A program made the position numbers and the translations under genes. Shown here piece by piece: positions 19,777 to 30,700 of a DNA stretch of 64,000 nucleotides. The stretch is from Phoronis australis (Eukaryota > Phoronida > Phoronidae): the NCBI GenBank assembly GCA_002633005.1, contig NMRA01000219.1, positions 230,793-294,792 on the forward strand. Direction: 5' to 3'. Position 1 is the stretch's first letter, and the number at the start of each line of letters is the position of its first letter. Below the pieces are notes generated by a model that was not told the origin of the DNA, did not search any database, and saw only the letters and a list, made by a program, of their open reading frames with translations.

Positions 19777-21268
19777 TCATTCAACGTCTGCAGCACGGGT
19801 TTTGCCATTGCATAACATAGACCATTACGCATAACATTGAATAGGTGTATGGCCTGAGCATTATTACTTGTTCGATAATCAAAGGGCCAGAAGCGTATGA
19901 ATGTTTTTCAACACCGCAAGTGCGGAGCAGACCGGGGGCACGCCGGGATTTTTCGCATAGTCAGTTGATAAAATGAAAATATTTTTGTGCCTGGGACGTT
20001 GAGTTGACGTTATCATTTCAGGGACACGAAAACGACGTGGTTTGTACAGAAAACGCAGATTGACAATATGGTTAAGGAATTGACAAAGACATCGAACATT
20101 CTTTGTGCCCAAGTGTGATGTTAGCTGAGACTAGCGTTGTGGATACTGAGCTCGACGAAGAATATGTGGCTCTGTGTAACGGCGAAGACCGCGGGACTTC
20201 AGTCTTGACATAAGACATTTGTGGTTTTGTCGTGGACGGTGACCACCGTCTCTAAGCTGGCCCCAGTAGAGACAGTGAAGGTCCCATGCTATAGCAGCGA
20301 AGCGTTTCGACGAATTATGTCTCTGATTAAAACATCAGTCATATTGTTATAAGTACATTTTGCGCATAGAGTGGATATCTTAGGAGGCTGTTGATGTCCT
20401 TAGTTCCTTCCAACTTGAACAAATGTTCCCGCAATCTCGACCGTTCAGCTCATTACGCACACGGAGCACTGTGGCATGACTACGTGGGCGTATGCATATC
20501 ACGATTAACAAAATAATTTTCTGCGCGTTATGTTGATCTCGCTGGTTCCCTGCGTGCCGCTAGGTGGTCAGTAGCCAGCATGCTGGTGACGTACGTAGGG
20601 AACGAGTATGTTGATTTGCTATATGGGGATGGCGTAAGCAAAACCGGAGTAAATCCATATACTGCGCAGGCCCGTTTGTGGATTCCTAAACCGCGCAACA
20701 ATTTAGGACTAATCGGGTAATAGAACAGGAAATGCCTCGTATCAATAATTCGATGGTAGTAGTCCTAAATTATGCGTTTTCAATTAATTAATAGATTCTA
20801 GTAGTATTTCCTGTATTTTTTGATAATTTCGTGATGCCTCTACTGAACGCTGATTTTACTATATACGTTACATATAGCAATATAAATTGTCGAAAACATA
20901 TCCTTCCTTTATATCCAAAACTTGTTGGGGACCTAGAGGGGATAAAAGACGTTTGTGTCGTGCATAATGCCAAGCGTGCAGGGCATTGTAGGAGGGTTTT
21001 CGTAGTTAATTTGTATTCTATAATACCGTCGCGTCCGCTTTTGTTGACTGAGATGATGTCTTTCTTCGTGACAGCCATCTTGTCTAGCATCACTCAAGGG
21101 TAGTTATTTTACACTGAGGTAAAATAATCAAGGTCAATCTAGCTAAAATCAAGTGTCACCTGCACATAATGTGAGGGAAAAGCTCATCATCTACATAATT
21201 TAGATAAAGTTTTAGTCTAATAATGGAATAAATTAATACTTACAAACATTAGCGACGTTGCGTCCGCA
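19777..21268. repeat. 1.49-kb tandem block, copy 2
   Basis: Second copy of the block starting TCATTCAACGTCTGCAGC and ending TTGCGTCCGCA; unique sequence resumes at 21269. Overall identity to copy 1 is high by eye (about 98%, not computed). Confidence 0.9.
20538..20606. mobile_element. Very small TIR element (duplicate of 19043-19116)
   Basis: The same insertion with the same TATGTTGAT flanks (20529-20537, 20607-20615), present because the whole block is repeated. It is slightly shorter in the middle. Confidence 0.85.
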
Positions 21269-23130
21269 TATCACGGACTTCAGATTGGCTTGTGACGTTA
21301 TCGTTATTCTGGCCAATTGATAGCGTTTTGACCAGTCGGCGCGGCATTGACATCAGAACTCCAAATCGAATCTTAAACCGCCTCTTTTATTTAAGGTTAT
21401 ATCCAACCTTAATTAGTGGCCTCCATTCTAACTCTTATATCAAAAAACTAAGCTTTGTCAATTAGTAAAAGTATATATTTTCTGAAAGAACAAAGACCAG
21501 GAACTGTAAAAATACTTTTTGTATTTATGTTCCGTAATCATTTTTACGTAAAAACATTTTTTAAGTCAAAATTTTATTTTTAAGAAAGGTACATCCACAG
21601 CAAAATAACCCGTTGGTCGATTTTAATGAAACCTTTTTAAATGAAAACTTCTACAGTTACCTCAAAAACAGCGCTGTTAGGAATTTTCGATTAGTGTGTT
21701 CGTTTGGTTTCTATGACAAATCAACTCCCAAAACATAAGGTATTTTTGCATTCGTCTTTGTCACATTACGCAAAAACTAGGCCTTTATATCGAATACAGC
21801 GTTTTTGAGATTGATGACTAAGTATTGAGTTTGGAAATTTTCAGCAAAATCCACATAGCCGTTTTCGAGAACTAGCTGTTCCTAAGTTCAAATAAAGTCG
21901 ATTTGCCGAAGCCGAGAAAAAGCCGATTAAACTGGGACGAGTGAAAATCTCAAAGTCTTCGGTTAATTTTTCGGTGACAATTTGTTTTCGGCACACATAA
22001 CCTATGCAAGCCTTAACTATGTTAGCTATTTCACGTTCACTAGCAATGTCAACTGATTTTGTAGTGCGTAATTAACTTAATTATCATTAAAACCTCAAAA
22101 AGACGTATCATTCCCAGCCATTTTTACTGTTGTTTACGACCTACTTTCTAAGTAGGCCACAGTTCGATTATCGGACTTACGGATTGAGTTGGCTACGTTG
22201 CGTCCTCCTCTCGAGGACTTCAACAGGCCACTGAGATGTCACATGAATCCTCATGTGATCCACAGCACGAGCGCGGTATACTCTTTAGTGCCCTATCTCA
22301 CGTCCTTGGCAACAGAAACCTCAGGCCCCCTTGTCTATTTAGGCTAGGATTCTCAACTCTTTCATTGCTTCCTTGACCCCTCTCCTGAACTAATTTTCCT
22401 CTCTATCCAAAATTGTGTCATTTCTAACGAAAATCGGATCGTATGTCGTTAGCATAAGATCGAAACATCGAAACGTCAAGTTATTAATTGAATTAAGGAA
22501 TTAGGGTGAGGATTTATCTCTTTTCACAATTTGCTGTGTTGATCATGACCATAAAGGCCTGAGGCGACTCGTAACATTCGTTTTCAACGCCAACGGTCGT
22601 ATGCATGCAGACGCACAACTCCTTTAGGATCAAAACTACGTTTTGTCTTTGTTTTCCCTGGAACCATTCTATCACAAACACACCTCTTTGGCTCAATGTT
22701 ATGGCGACTTGGTGAATGAAAGGACTGAGAGTATACGAAGGTGTTCTCTACCTGGCGGGAGATTCGATTTGATTGAAAGCCCTTTAACCTTTGGGTATGC
22801 CAACTATGTTGCCTGTGGGCTCATGAAGAATGTATTGCAGATGAACAACAGTTCATTTGTCCTAATTGTGACTAAGATTCAGGGTTGTTTGATAACCACA
22901 TATTTGATTCAAGTAACGGTGAACTATATCAAAAAGACTGGAAATCAAGTGTACTAATTTAAGAGGCAATGCTCAAAACTCACTATTTGCTATCTCAGTC
23001 TTTTTATGATGCCTACCTGGCAAATTACTAGGAAAGCTTGCTTCCAAAACATTTTTCTTTATTGTAGTAAAAATGGTGGATTAATGATACCTAGTAAGTT
23101 TTATTCAGACTAAGGGATGAGAATTTCAAA
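21269..23130. other. Intergenic, no recognisable gene
   Basis: AT-rich sequence with only short unrecognised ORFs (longest 104 codons at 22643-22957). A GAAACATCGAAACGTCAAG string at 22458-22476 recalls a Penelope-like tail but has no ORF context. Confidence 0.55.
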
Positions 23131-23137
23131 CTAAAAA

Positions 23138-23210
23138 CATGGGCCCACGCAGCAAAAAGTGGGGGCTATAGCCCCCCCCCTCCTCAGCCCCCAATGGTGC
23201 GCCGCCCTGG
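23138..23210. mobile_element. Short TIR element, CATGGGCGGCGCAG family
   Basis: About 73 bp with palindromic ends (CATGGGCCCACGCAG...GGTGCGCCGCCCTGG) around GGGGGCTATAGCCCCC. Relatives lie at 28933-29047 and, as one end only, at about 54882-54908. Confidence 0.6.
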
Positions 23211-23335
23211 ACAAAAACAAAAGCAGCAGAGCATTTTTTTCTATGTAACTGGTCTTGAAGACTCATACGTAAGGATACAGCCAAAAAAAAAAACTCTTGG
23301 CGGGGTGCCCACCTAACATCCACATGCAGCCTCCC

Positions 23336-23486
23336 GTTCAGTAGCGCTAGGACCTCGCTAAGAAGCAAGACTTCGCGAGATTACGTGAGATATTATCGTG
23401 TATTTTAAATGAGAACACGTGACTGTGACTAGGTTTTAGCTAGGTCCTAGCGTAGGTCCTAGCGTAGGTCCTAGCGTCTACTGAAC
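23336..23486. mobile_element. Short TIR element, GTTCAGTAACGC family (copy 2)
   Basis: Starts GTTCAGTAGCGCTAGGACC and ends with the inverse (GGTCCTAGCGTCTACTGAAC). It is inverted relative to the copy at 15455. Near the right end the 12-bp unit TAGGTCCTAGCG is repeated about three times (23441-23478), which lengthens this copy to 151 bp. Confidence 0.8.
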
Positions 23487-25239
23487 GCACACCAGGTGAG
23501 TTAAAAAAATAATTTCCGGCGGTCTGGTACACGTTGTACCAGACGTGCGCAGACTGCTCATGTGGGCTCATTGCACTGATAACCGGAAACTATTTTTGTG
23601 TCACACTAGGCCACACTTCCTCCTCTGCAGGTGAGTTGGGCCACTTATCAAATATTTTCGACCAAAACAGATGAACATAAATAGCGATTTTTGTCTGCAG
23701 TTGACTGTATCTTTTTGTGAATTATCAATCTTTGATATCGTTATAAGATTACAGGCTTTACTCGATCAGATTGAATAAATGCAAATGTCAGCCTGAACGA
23801 AGAAGTGGCTCAACACACTTTGTCTTAAGCAGTTAAAGGTTATTTTCTTCTGGTAACGTGCAAGAGTTTTGATTTACATGTTTATGTACCTTTGGCGAAT
23901 GGCCCTCAATAACTATGTCGTTTGTTTTGATTTTTGTTTTGAGACGGGTCTTAAAACATCAAGTCAGAAAGTTGACTCTTCTCGTTTTCTGTGGTTATAC
24001 TGCGGTCGGAATGCAGAGGAGTTCATGGGTGTTATATTTATTTTTGGTTTAATAAACAGCTTCATTCTTACGTTATGTACTTTGAAGTTCTCCATTTTTA
24101 CGCGTCGATGTAGGCCTGAATATGCTTTCACCATGAACAGCTTATAGACGACTAACACGCGAGCTGATAAAAATGACCTGGAGAGCATTACAAAAATGCA
24201 CCCAGATGCACTTTGTATTCGATGGGCATCTAGACTCGAGTCGGCTGCCTGTATCGATGAGGAAATTACGTTAGCCCCGCAGTGGACTGCAGGGACAAGA
24301 ATTCCACCTCACCATTTTTCAAAAGCCCCCCCCCTCCAGTTGTCCCAGTTGGCCACTGACCAACTCTCCGCCCCAGTTGCTATCCATTTCAGTCCCATCA
24401 GGCAGGGATCCAGGGGTTCACACGGACACCCCTACTCGGATGTATTATGTCGTGTGGCTGAGGCGAATCTTCGAAGAAAGGTCCGAAACCCTGTTCAGAG
24501 TGTCGTAAGAGGGCATTATTTGTAAGTTTGGATCTTTTTTGACAGTGGTGCCTTCAACAGGACTATCCAGGCTTTATGTTTTTTACTTCCCAAACTCCCC
24601 TCGATCCCTGAGCACAACCCTGCAGGATCTGTATCTGTCCACCCCCAATCGCCCACTTCCACCCGGTCTCCACCAATTAGTCACCCCCTGATGTATTTCC
24701 CGTAGTCTTTGCATTGACTTTCCTGACCGATTTTTTCTTGATTTACTCGAGTTTGCGCCTATGTGTTTTTCCAATACACGTAGAGCTCAACGTTCATACG
24801 TTATCATTTTTTTAAAATGGGCGCAAATTAAACTAAATAAAGTCGGCAACATGATCGTCAACATCTCGTGTACCCCAGCTCATTTCGCATGCCCGCTATG
24901 GTCCATAAACGCAGCAGTCAATATAGTGCTGGAGTACGTGAACTAAAATTCTGTTTAATCTCAAGATTGCATATGCGTGAAACTGGAATACACGAACAAA
25001 CTTGTCACTTTCATTCAAATCACAACGTTCCTAAAAGTTTGCACGGCACCCAATCAAATTACATGTTTATAAAATAATGCAAATTTTAACCAGCCATTTT
25101 CAAATATTAGTGAATTAGTTCACCAAACAATAATATATTTAACCATTCATTAGTGAAGTGTAAGCCAAGGCCTTTGTTTAAGGAGGTGCATGGAGTAAGT
25201 TGTATTTAATGAGTTCTGTTTGCCTTAGAGGCGATTGTG

Positions 25240-25430
25240 TCTATGTGACTCTAAAACCGCTCTGAGGTGTTGTTGTGTTACAACTATTATTAAAATCTCT
25301 TGGTCTATTTACACCGACCACTTGTCTACTTACACTGTCGCTACGTTTCAGTCGGTCTATTCTCCGGACATCGTCAGGTGTTCCTGCGTTCTTAGAAGAA
25401 CGAGCAGGGATATATATATTCATCATGCAG
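25240..25430 (-). mobile_element. Penelope-like 3' tail remnant
   Basis: Read on the minus strand, CCTGACGATGTCCGGAGAAT followed by AGACCGACTGAAACGTAGCG matches the usual 3' end of Penelope-like elements (a stop-proximal TGATGATGTC-like motif, then GAAACGT). No intact ORF remains. Confidence 0.5.
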
Positions 25431-25546
25431 TGGCGGATCTAGGATATCACAAGGGGGGGCCAAACATTTTGTCCGGCTGTAAGCATTTAAGCAAACTGAA
25501 CCACGATTGTAGATGCGCCAACACGATTGAACAACTAATCTCCTAC

Positions 25547-25906
25547 TAAGAGACCTACTTGTTTATGGTTCACAGCGTTTGCGCGCGAAACCTACTTCTT
25601 TTTGTAATGCTTATTACACGTTTTATATTTTGTGCCATCGATTCTTAACAAATTTGTCGTATTTAAAATAGTCTTCAAATGCCAAAAAGACCAAATCCGT
25701 TTTTCGTGTTGGCAATAATGACAACGGGATTGCTTTGGAAATCGTCTTAAGATAAGGTTTGGCAAAGAGAGTATTGCGAGTTTCTGAGTGATTCACTAAG
25801 GCTTCGATTAAAATTCACATCTTACCAGCAGCTTCTGTTTTTTCACCGTCACTCAAGTTCCATTTTCTTTAAAAAATGAAGTAAATTTTCTTCATTGCAC
25901 AGTGGA
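25547..25906 (-). repeat. 360-bp dispersed repeat with Cys/His-rich reading frame (copy 1)
   Basis: Matches 63547-63903 over its whole length in opposite orientation, with about 10% difference by eye. On the minus strand it holds an ATG-proximal segment ending in a GCTGCTGGTAAGATG donor-like site. Further on is a frame reading PKQSRCHYCQHEKRIWSFWH and later YKTCNKHYKKK, i.e. a C-x2-C ... C-x2-H pattern that could bind zinc. It ends in a stop. This may be the 5' part of an unidentified mobile element or gene family; function unknown. Confidence 0.55.
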
Positions 25907-26187
25907 GCATGCCTCCCCTAAAATTCTCCCTACCATTTGGCAGTTCGGGGTGCGAATTGCTCGCTAGCATTAGCGCGCACCCGCCAGGGCCGCTCGGGGG
26001 GCGAATGCACAACGCATATGTCTTGAACAAGCCCCGTTTACTTTTTTTTAGTAATTAGGTCCGGAATCCCAAAAATTCGAGACCTTGTACCCTACATTTT
26101 AGGCTGGGCGTGCGCGTGTAGCGAAATTCTGGTTATTCCTGTGCCCTGCCCCCCAACTCTAAATCCTGGATACACTCCTGAGACCCC

Positions 26188-26740
26188 TTACACCGTAGTA
26201 TCTGATCTCCCCCAAGAGTCTTGGGTAAGATACCTTATCAAAAGATCAGTCCAGCATGACCACGGCGTCGGTTCGAGTGCCTGCCTCCATATAGTTTGGA
26301 GTAGATCATCTACGAATGCGACAAGTTGTGTTTCGCATGATCTACGGCTACGAAAACCATGCTGCCAGGTGCAAAGTATATTATTTGTGTCAAGATGAGG
26401 CATAATGTTACTGACAACTATGTGCTCCATAAGTTTGGAGCATATGCATGCAGGTGATATTGGGCAGTGGTAATTTGAAGCCAAGGTTTCATCGTCTTTT
26501 TTGAAGATGGGTGCTACATTTGCAGTTCGCCATTCTGACGGAACTGTAGATAGTTGATAGGATTTGGCAAAGGTTTCCTGAAGGAAAGGTGCAATTTCTT
26601 GTGCGGCTGCTTTTAAGAATGTGAGGATGTGAGGGTTGAGGTTGCGCAACATTTTGAATACACCATCAGAGAAGAGAGTTATATCATGCATGGAGTTTAG
26701 GGGCTTGTGTCCTTGTTGGGCGTATTTGTACCATTGTCTT
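26188..26740 (-). mobile_element. LINE (non-LTR) reverse transcriptase fragment
   Basis: Minus-strand frame 26188-26691 encodes the fingers region of a non-LTR reverse transcriptase of the CR1/L2/Jockey kind: LRNLNPH, IAPFLQETFAKS, VPSEWRTANVAPIFKKDD, NYHCPISPACICSKLMEHIV, QHGFRSRRSCETQLVAFVDDLLQ. The usual KAxGPD stretch after LNPH is deleted. After DDLLQ the frame is lost: the expected TDAVVMLD and FDKV stretch continues in another frame with a stop. No catalytic FADD box is present. A dead, truncated copy. Confidence 0.85.
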
Positions 26741-27356
26741 CTGTGCAGAACGAGGAAAAGTGTGTGCTTATTATTTCTGATTTTTTTGGGTCAGTGTGTA
26801 TACGATGCCATCTTTTTTAAATATTTGGTGATTATTTGCCGAGACTTTTAATAAAAGAGTAAAATACTTTTGGATTATTACTTGGGAAGGTGTATTTATA
26901 TTGTTAAATTCCAGTACGCTTTGAGGAGTTTTTTCTGTCTGTTTCATTTCCAGTTGTTTTGAGGGGCAAAAGAGTCTGTCTCTTTTTGTTAAAAGTTTTT
27001 TTTCATTTTAGAATTTATCCAGGGAATCCCATTGGTTGTAGTTTTGTGGGGGATGAAATGTTCAATGGCATCATGAACATGTGTGGCCATGGACGGTCCA
27101 TATGTCGTTTACGAAGAGGAACTATACTATATTGATCCACTGAGGAATGCATCTTTGAATGTAGCTATGTTATGCTATGTATGTTTAATATGATTGCTTC
27201 ATTGAATTTTCTATTCCAAGTTCACGCGTATACGATCCTGAGATTAAGCAGTATTCCAAGTCCACGCACAGCAGTTTTTCCCAATGAGATAAATTTAGTA
27301 TGTAGATCATCGGTTCTTCAGGCTAACAGGAGACTTGAACAGGCGCTGTTACACCT

Positions 27357-27442
27357 CTCGCTGGTTCCCTGCGTGCTGAGCCCAGCCAGCACGTGCTGGC
27401 GCGGCTACCGCCCCACCTAGCGGCACGCAGGGAACCAGCGAG
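27357..27442. mobile_element. 86-bp TIR element with 10-bp target duplication, upstream of SAMHD1
   Basis: Starts CTCGCTGGTTCCCTGCGTGC and ends with the exact inverse GCACGCAGGGAACCAGCGAG. Flanked by TGTTACACCT on both sides (27347-27356, 27443-27452). The middle holds a second palindrome, CCAGCACGTGCTGG (27385-27398), with an E-box/MYC-type CACGTG. It sits about 350 bp before the SAMHD1 ATG. Confidence 0.9.
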
Positions 27443-27452
27443 TGTTACACCT

Positions 27453-27793
27453 CTGCCACAGCGCCATCTATAAGGAGGTTACACTGTCTTCCCGCGTTTT
27501 TTCTTCGGCTGAACACGCGACCATAATAGATTAGACAACTCTCCTCGAGTCTACGGTCTCTGTAACTAGTCTATGAACCGACTAAGACATCTGATTGGTC
27601 TATAAGCCTGAAGCTGTCATCAAATCAGATGGGTTAACCCGGCGCATCCAAATGGAACGCGACCAAGGAGTGTTGTGAGACAGCTGGTTTTGGCGAGTAG
27701 GCCTACGTGTGTACTCAGAACACAGATTTTCACGCACATCAAAGCGGAACCTTACCTCGTATGATTCTGGGCAGTTAAGTTCATTTGGAAGGA
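27453..27793 (+). promoter_or_regulatory. SAMHD1: SAMHD1 upstream region with possible CCAAT/TATA and a 5-codon uORF
   Basis: An inverted CCAAT box (GATTGG, about 27593-27598) is followed directly by TCTATAAG. A tiny upstream ORF, ATG ATT CTG GGC AGT TAA, spans 27761-27778 and ends 15 bases before the SAMHD1 ATG. If transcription starts upstream, this uORF would affect initiation. The positions are seen; promoter function is inferred. Confidence 0.35.
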
Positions 27794-30700
27794 ATGGCTG
27801 CGAAACGAAAGATTACCAATGAAAACAACTACGACGAAACTGCAAACCGTGTCAAAAGACAGAACTTTGAACGTGGGCCTGTGACAAGCTGGGACACATC
27901 GTCACTGTGCTCTTATTTAGAAGAAGAACATGACTTAGAACCTAGTGTTCTTGCGACTTTTTCAGGTCAGACATAACTTCATCTTGTTCAACAAGTCGTT
28001 GCCTGGCGATGCTCGGTCACGGCATTGCCATTAGGCCTAGTGGTCAATCCTCGAGTCTCAGTGGATTAAACAACAAGACAAAACAACAGTTGGTTAAGCC
28101 ACCACAGTGTTTATGTTAACACTAACACTAACTGTTGTATAGTATAAATACAGATCGTTGTTTGTCTTCTCTAGACAGTTTTCACGTCGATTATAATTGC
28201 CCATTGCATATCTAATTGTCTTGTTTTGTATATCTCTGCGATTAGTAATCTATGGGTAGAAGTCCATAAAAAATGATCTCCAGCAAACCTGGTATAACCA
28301 TGAAGGGAGAAAGCACATATTATATTTAGCAGTTCTGTCCAGATGCAGTTATGACAGGAAAGTTGGTAGAGTTTGCAGAACACAATAAGTTAAAGATCCA
28401 GGTCATAGTCAGCGGGCTCAGTTGAAGCCGTTTATGTAGAGGTTCAAATCGACGCAGGCCTATCCATTTTTGACACCTTTTCACATAATTCTATAATTCT
28501 ATTTTAATTTTGTGGTATTTCTGCAAAATACTTACTCAGTGTGATAAAATATATTCGTGGACATTTGCATTGTATCGCCTAAGAGAAACAATCAAGGGAT
28601 TTTACAAGCAATTAGAAAACGACTCACTTATAATTGTTTCCTGGAAATGAGCCACTGTGATTCCCTGATATGTAGTTATTAATGAAACTAAGAATTTTTT
28701 AAGAATATTCGTGTACACTTCTACTTCAAATCTGCAGCAATCTGCTTCCTTTGGCATCGGGCTACTTTAAGGTGCTACCACCCATGTTCAAAAAAGGAAA
28801 AATTTGTGCATGTGTGGTTGGCCTAATCGAGATGTGGTGCATGCAGCGAAGGCTGGTTGTGTCCGAGACTTGAATAGAACACAATGTTGCAGTTAAGACC
28901 CTAAAATATTTGTTTATTTAACGAATGTCGTCCATGGGCGGCGCAGCACTGAAAAAAGTCAGGGCTATAGCCCCCCTGTGGTGCACTGCCCATAGACCAT
29001 CCATGGGCAGAGCAGCATTGAAAAAATTGGGGGGTGCGCTGCCCATGTTATCAGGATGTTGACTGTGGGTACACTGTCGAGACTTGGGTACACTTTTGCT
29101 ACTTTCCATGCTAAAATAGGAAGTGACATAAGGTTCTCCAAATCAGAGACCATGACCATTGCTGTAACATAATAGCCCAGCAAAAACTTGGTTTTGCAGC
29201 TTTTTTCTCACCAGACCATATGATACAGAGCAAACACAATGTTTGAATGGCTCAACACAGTCTGTGTTGTAATGTCATGTGTACAGAGAAGTGAGGAAGA
29301 TGTCTTTACTCGAACACTACTTTATTGCGGACTGACTAACTACTGTACAACAACATGTTTTTGCAATACACAAGACCACATGCATATGAGTCACATTTCA
29401 TAGAACTGTTTGGCAAGGCTTATATAATAAACCATTCTAATTGTGCCATGTAAGGTAAATGTAGTTCCAGTACAAACCGCAATACTATTACATAGGTGTC
29501 AGTAATTCTTTTTTTTGAATGGTTGTGAAAGCAGAACCAATAGCGTTTTTGATTGTACTAGTGGCTGTTTACACTACTTTCTATTGTTGAATGGATGGTA
29601 AATACAAGCTCAGTCAATAGTAACTAGTGCAGAGAAACATCTCTCTAAGATAAGCAGGGATCTGTAATTTTAGTGAGGGTAATATTGCAAACTGTTGCTT
29701 TCCCTATTTTAAAAGTCTGTTGGGCCATTTCTAGTTTGGTGTTGGTGGACACAATTGCATTCATGCTTCACATCTGATGTGGGTACTCATCCCCAATGGT
29801 GTTAACAACGCCGTGAAACCCAGGTGACAGAAGGATACACTAATGTTACACTGGATGAATCGTTTGTTACCCTGACACTCGGTGTAACACCCAGCATTTG
29901 GCAATGGATCACCTGGCATACAGGTGGTTTTCCTGTAGAGCAGATTAACCAAATACTTTTTCAATGATAACTTAAAGTATACTTTACAATATGAATGGAA
30001 ACAGTAATCGAATAAATGGGATATACGGCAAATACATTGGTAGCAATTATCTTCCTTTCAATTTTTGAAATTTTACCATTTAGGTGTTTCAAAAGTCCCA
30101 TGTCCATAGTGTGTGCTAAGTCTTGCACTGAATTGGCATGGTACCAAAATCCAAAATGCCCCTATTTGGTTATTAATAAGAATTAAACAATTTCACAATA
30201 TTTGAAAGGCGTTGCATACCTTTTCAAACTCAGTGTAAGCTAGCCAATTTCGTCATGACAAAATTCAAACTTGATGCAGTGGCACAACAAAACAGGCTGT
30301 GGAGAACACGATGAATTGTCCACTTGTTTATTGAAAACTAGTGGTATTGCATGGCTACTATAATCTTGTAATCCATAACTTTTGAAGAGAGTTGCTGTGG
30401 TCCTTCCATCCTGCCAACTTAACTGGATTGTTAACGAAACATCCAATGTACCTTATTTTTGGAATCTGTTGTAGACAAAGTAAGCCAGCTGATGACTATA
30501 AGTTGGTGAGCTTATGCGGCCCAGCCTTGTAGAACTACTGCTCCCTATTTAACATCCAAATAATTGTCATGCTTTTCGTGAAGTAAACTTTAGGAACATG
30601 GCATTTGGCAGACCTGGTCACTATAAAACCGTGGCAAATATTCAACGGCAGGCAGTAACTCTGGTGCAGGAGTTAGCTTAGTTTATGATTATGATGTGTA

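Noticed and set aside
19295-21103. Overlapping 90- and 101-codon ORFs in both tandem copies as a duplicated gene
   Set aside because: They overlap on opposite strands and resemble no family. Their conservation only reflects the near-identity of the whole block.
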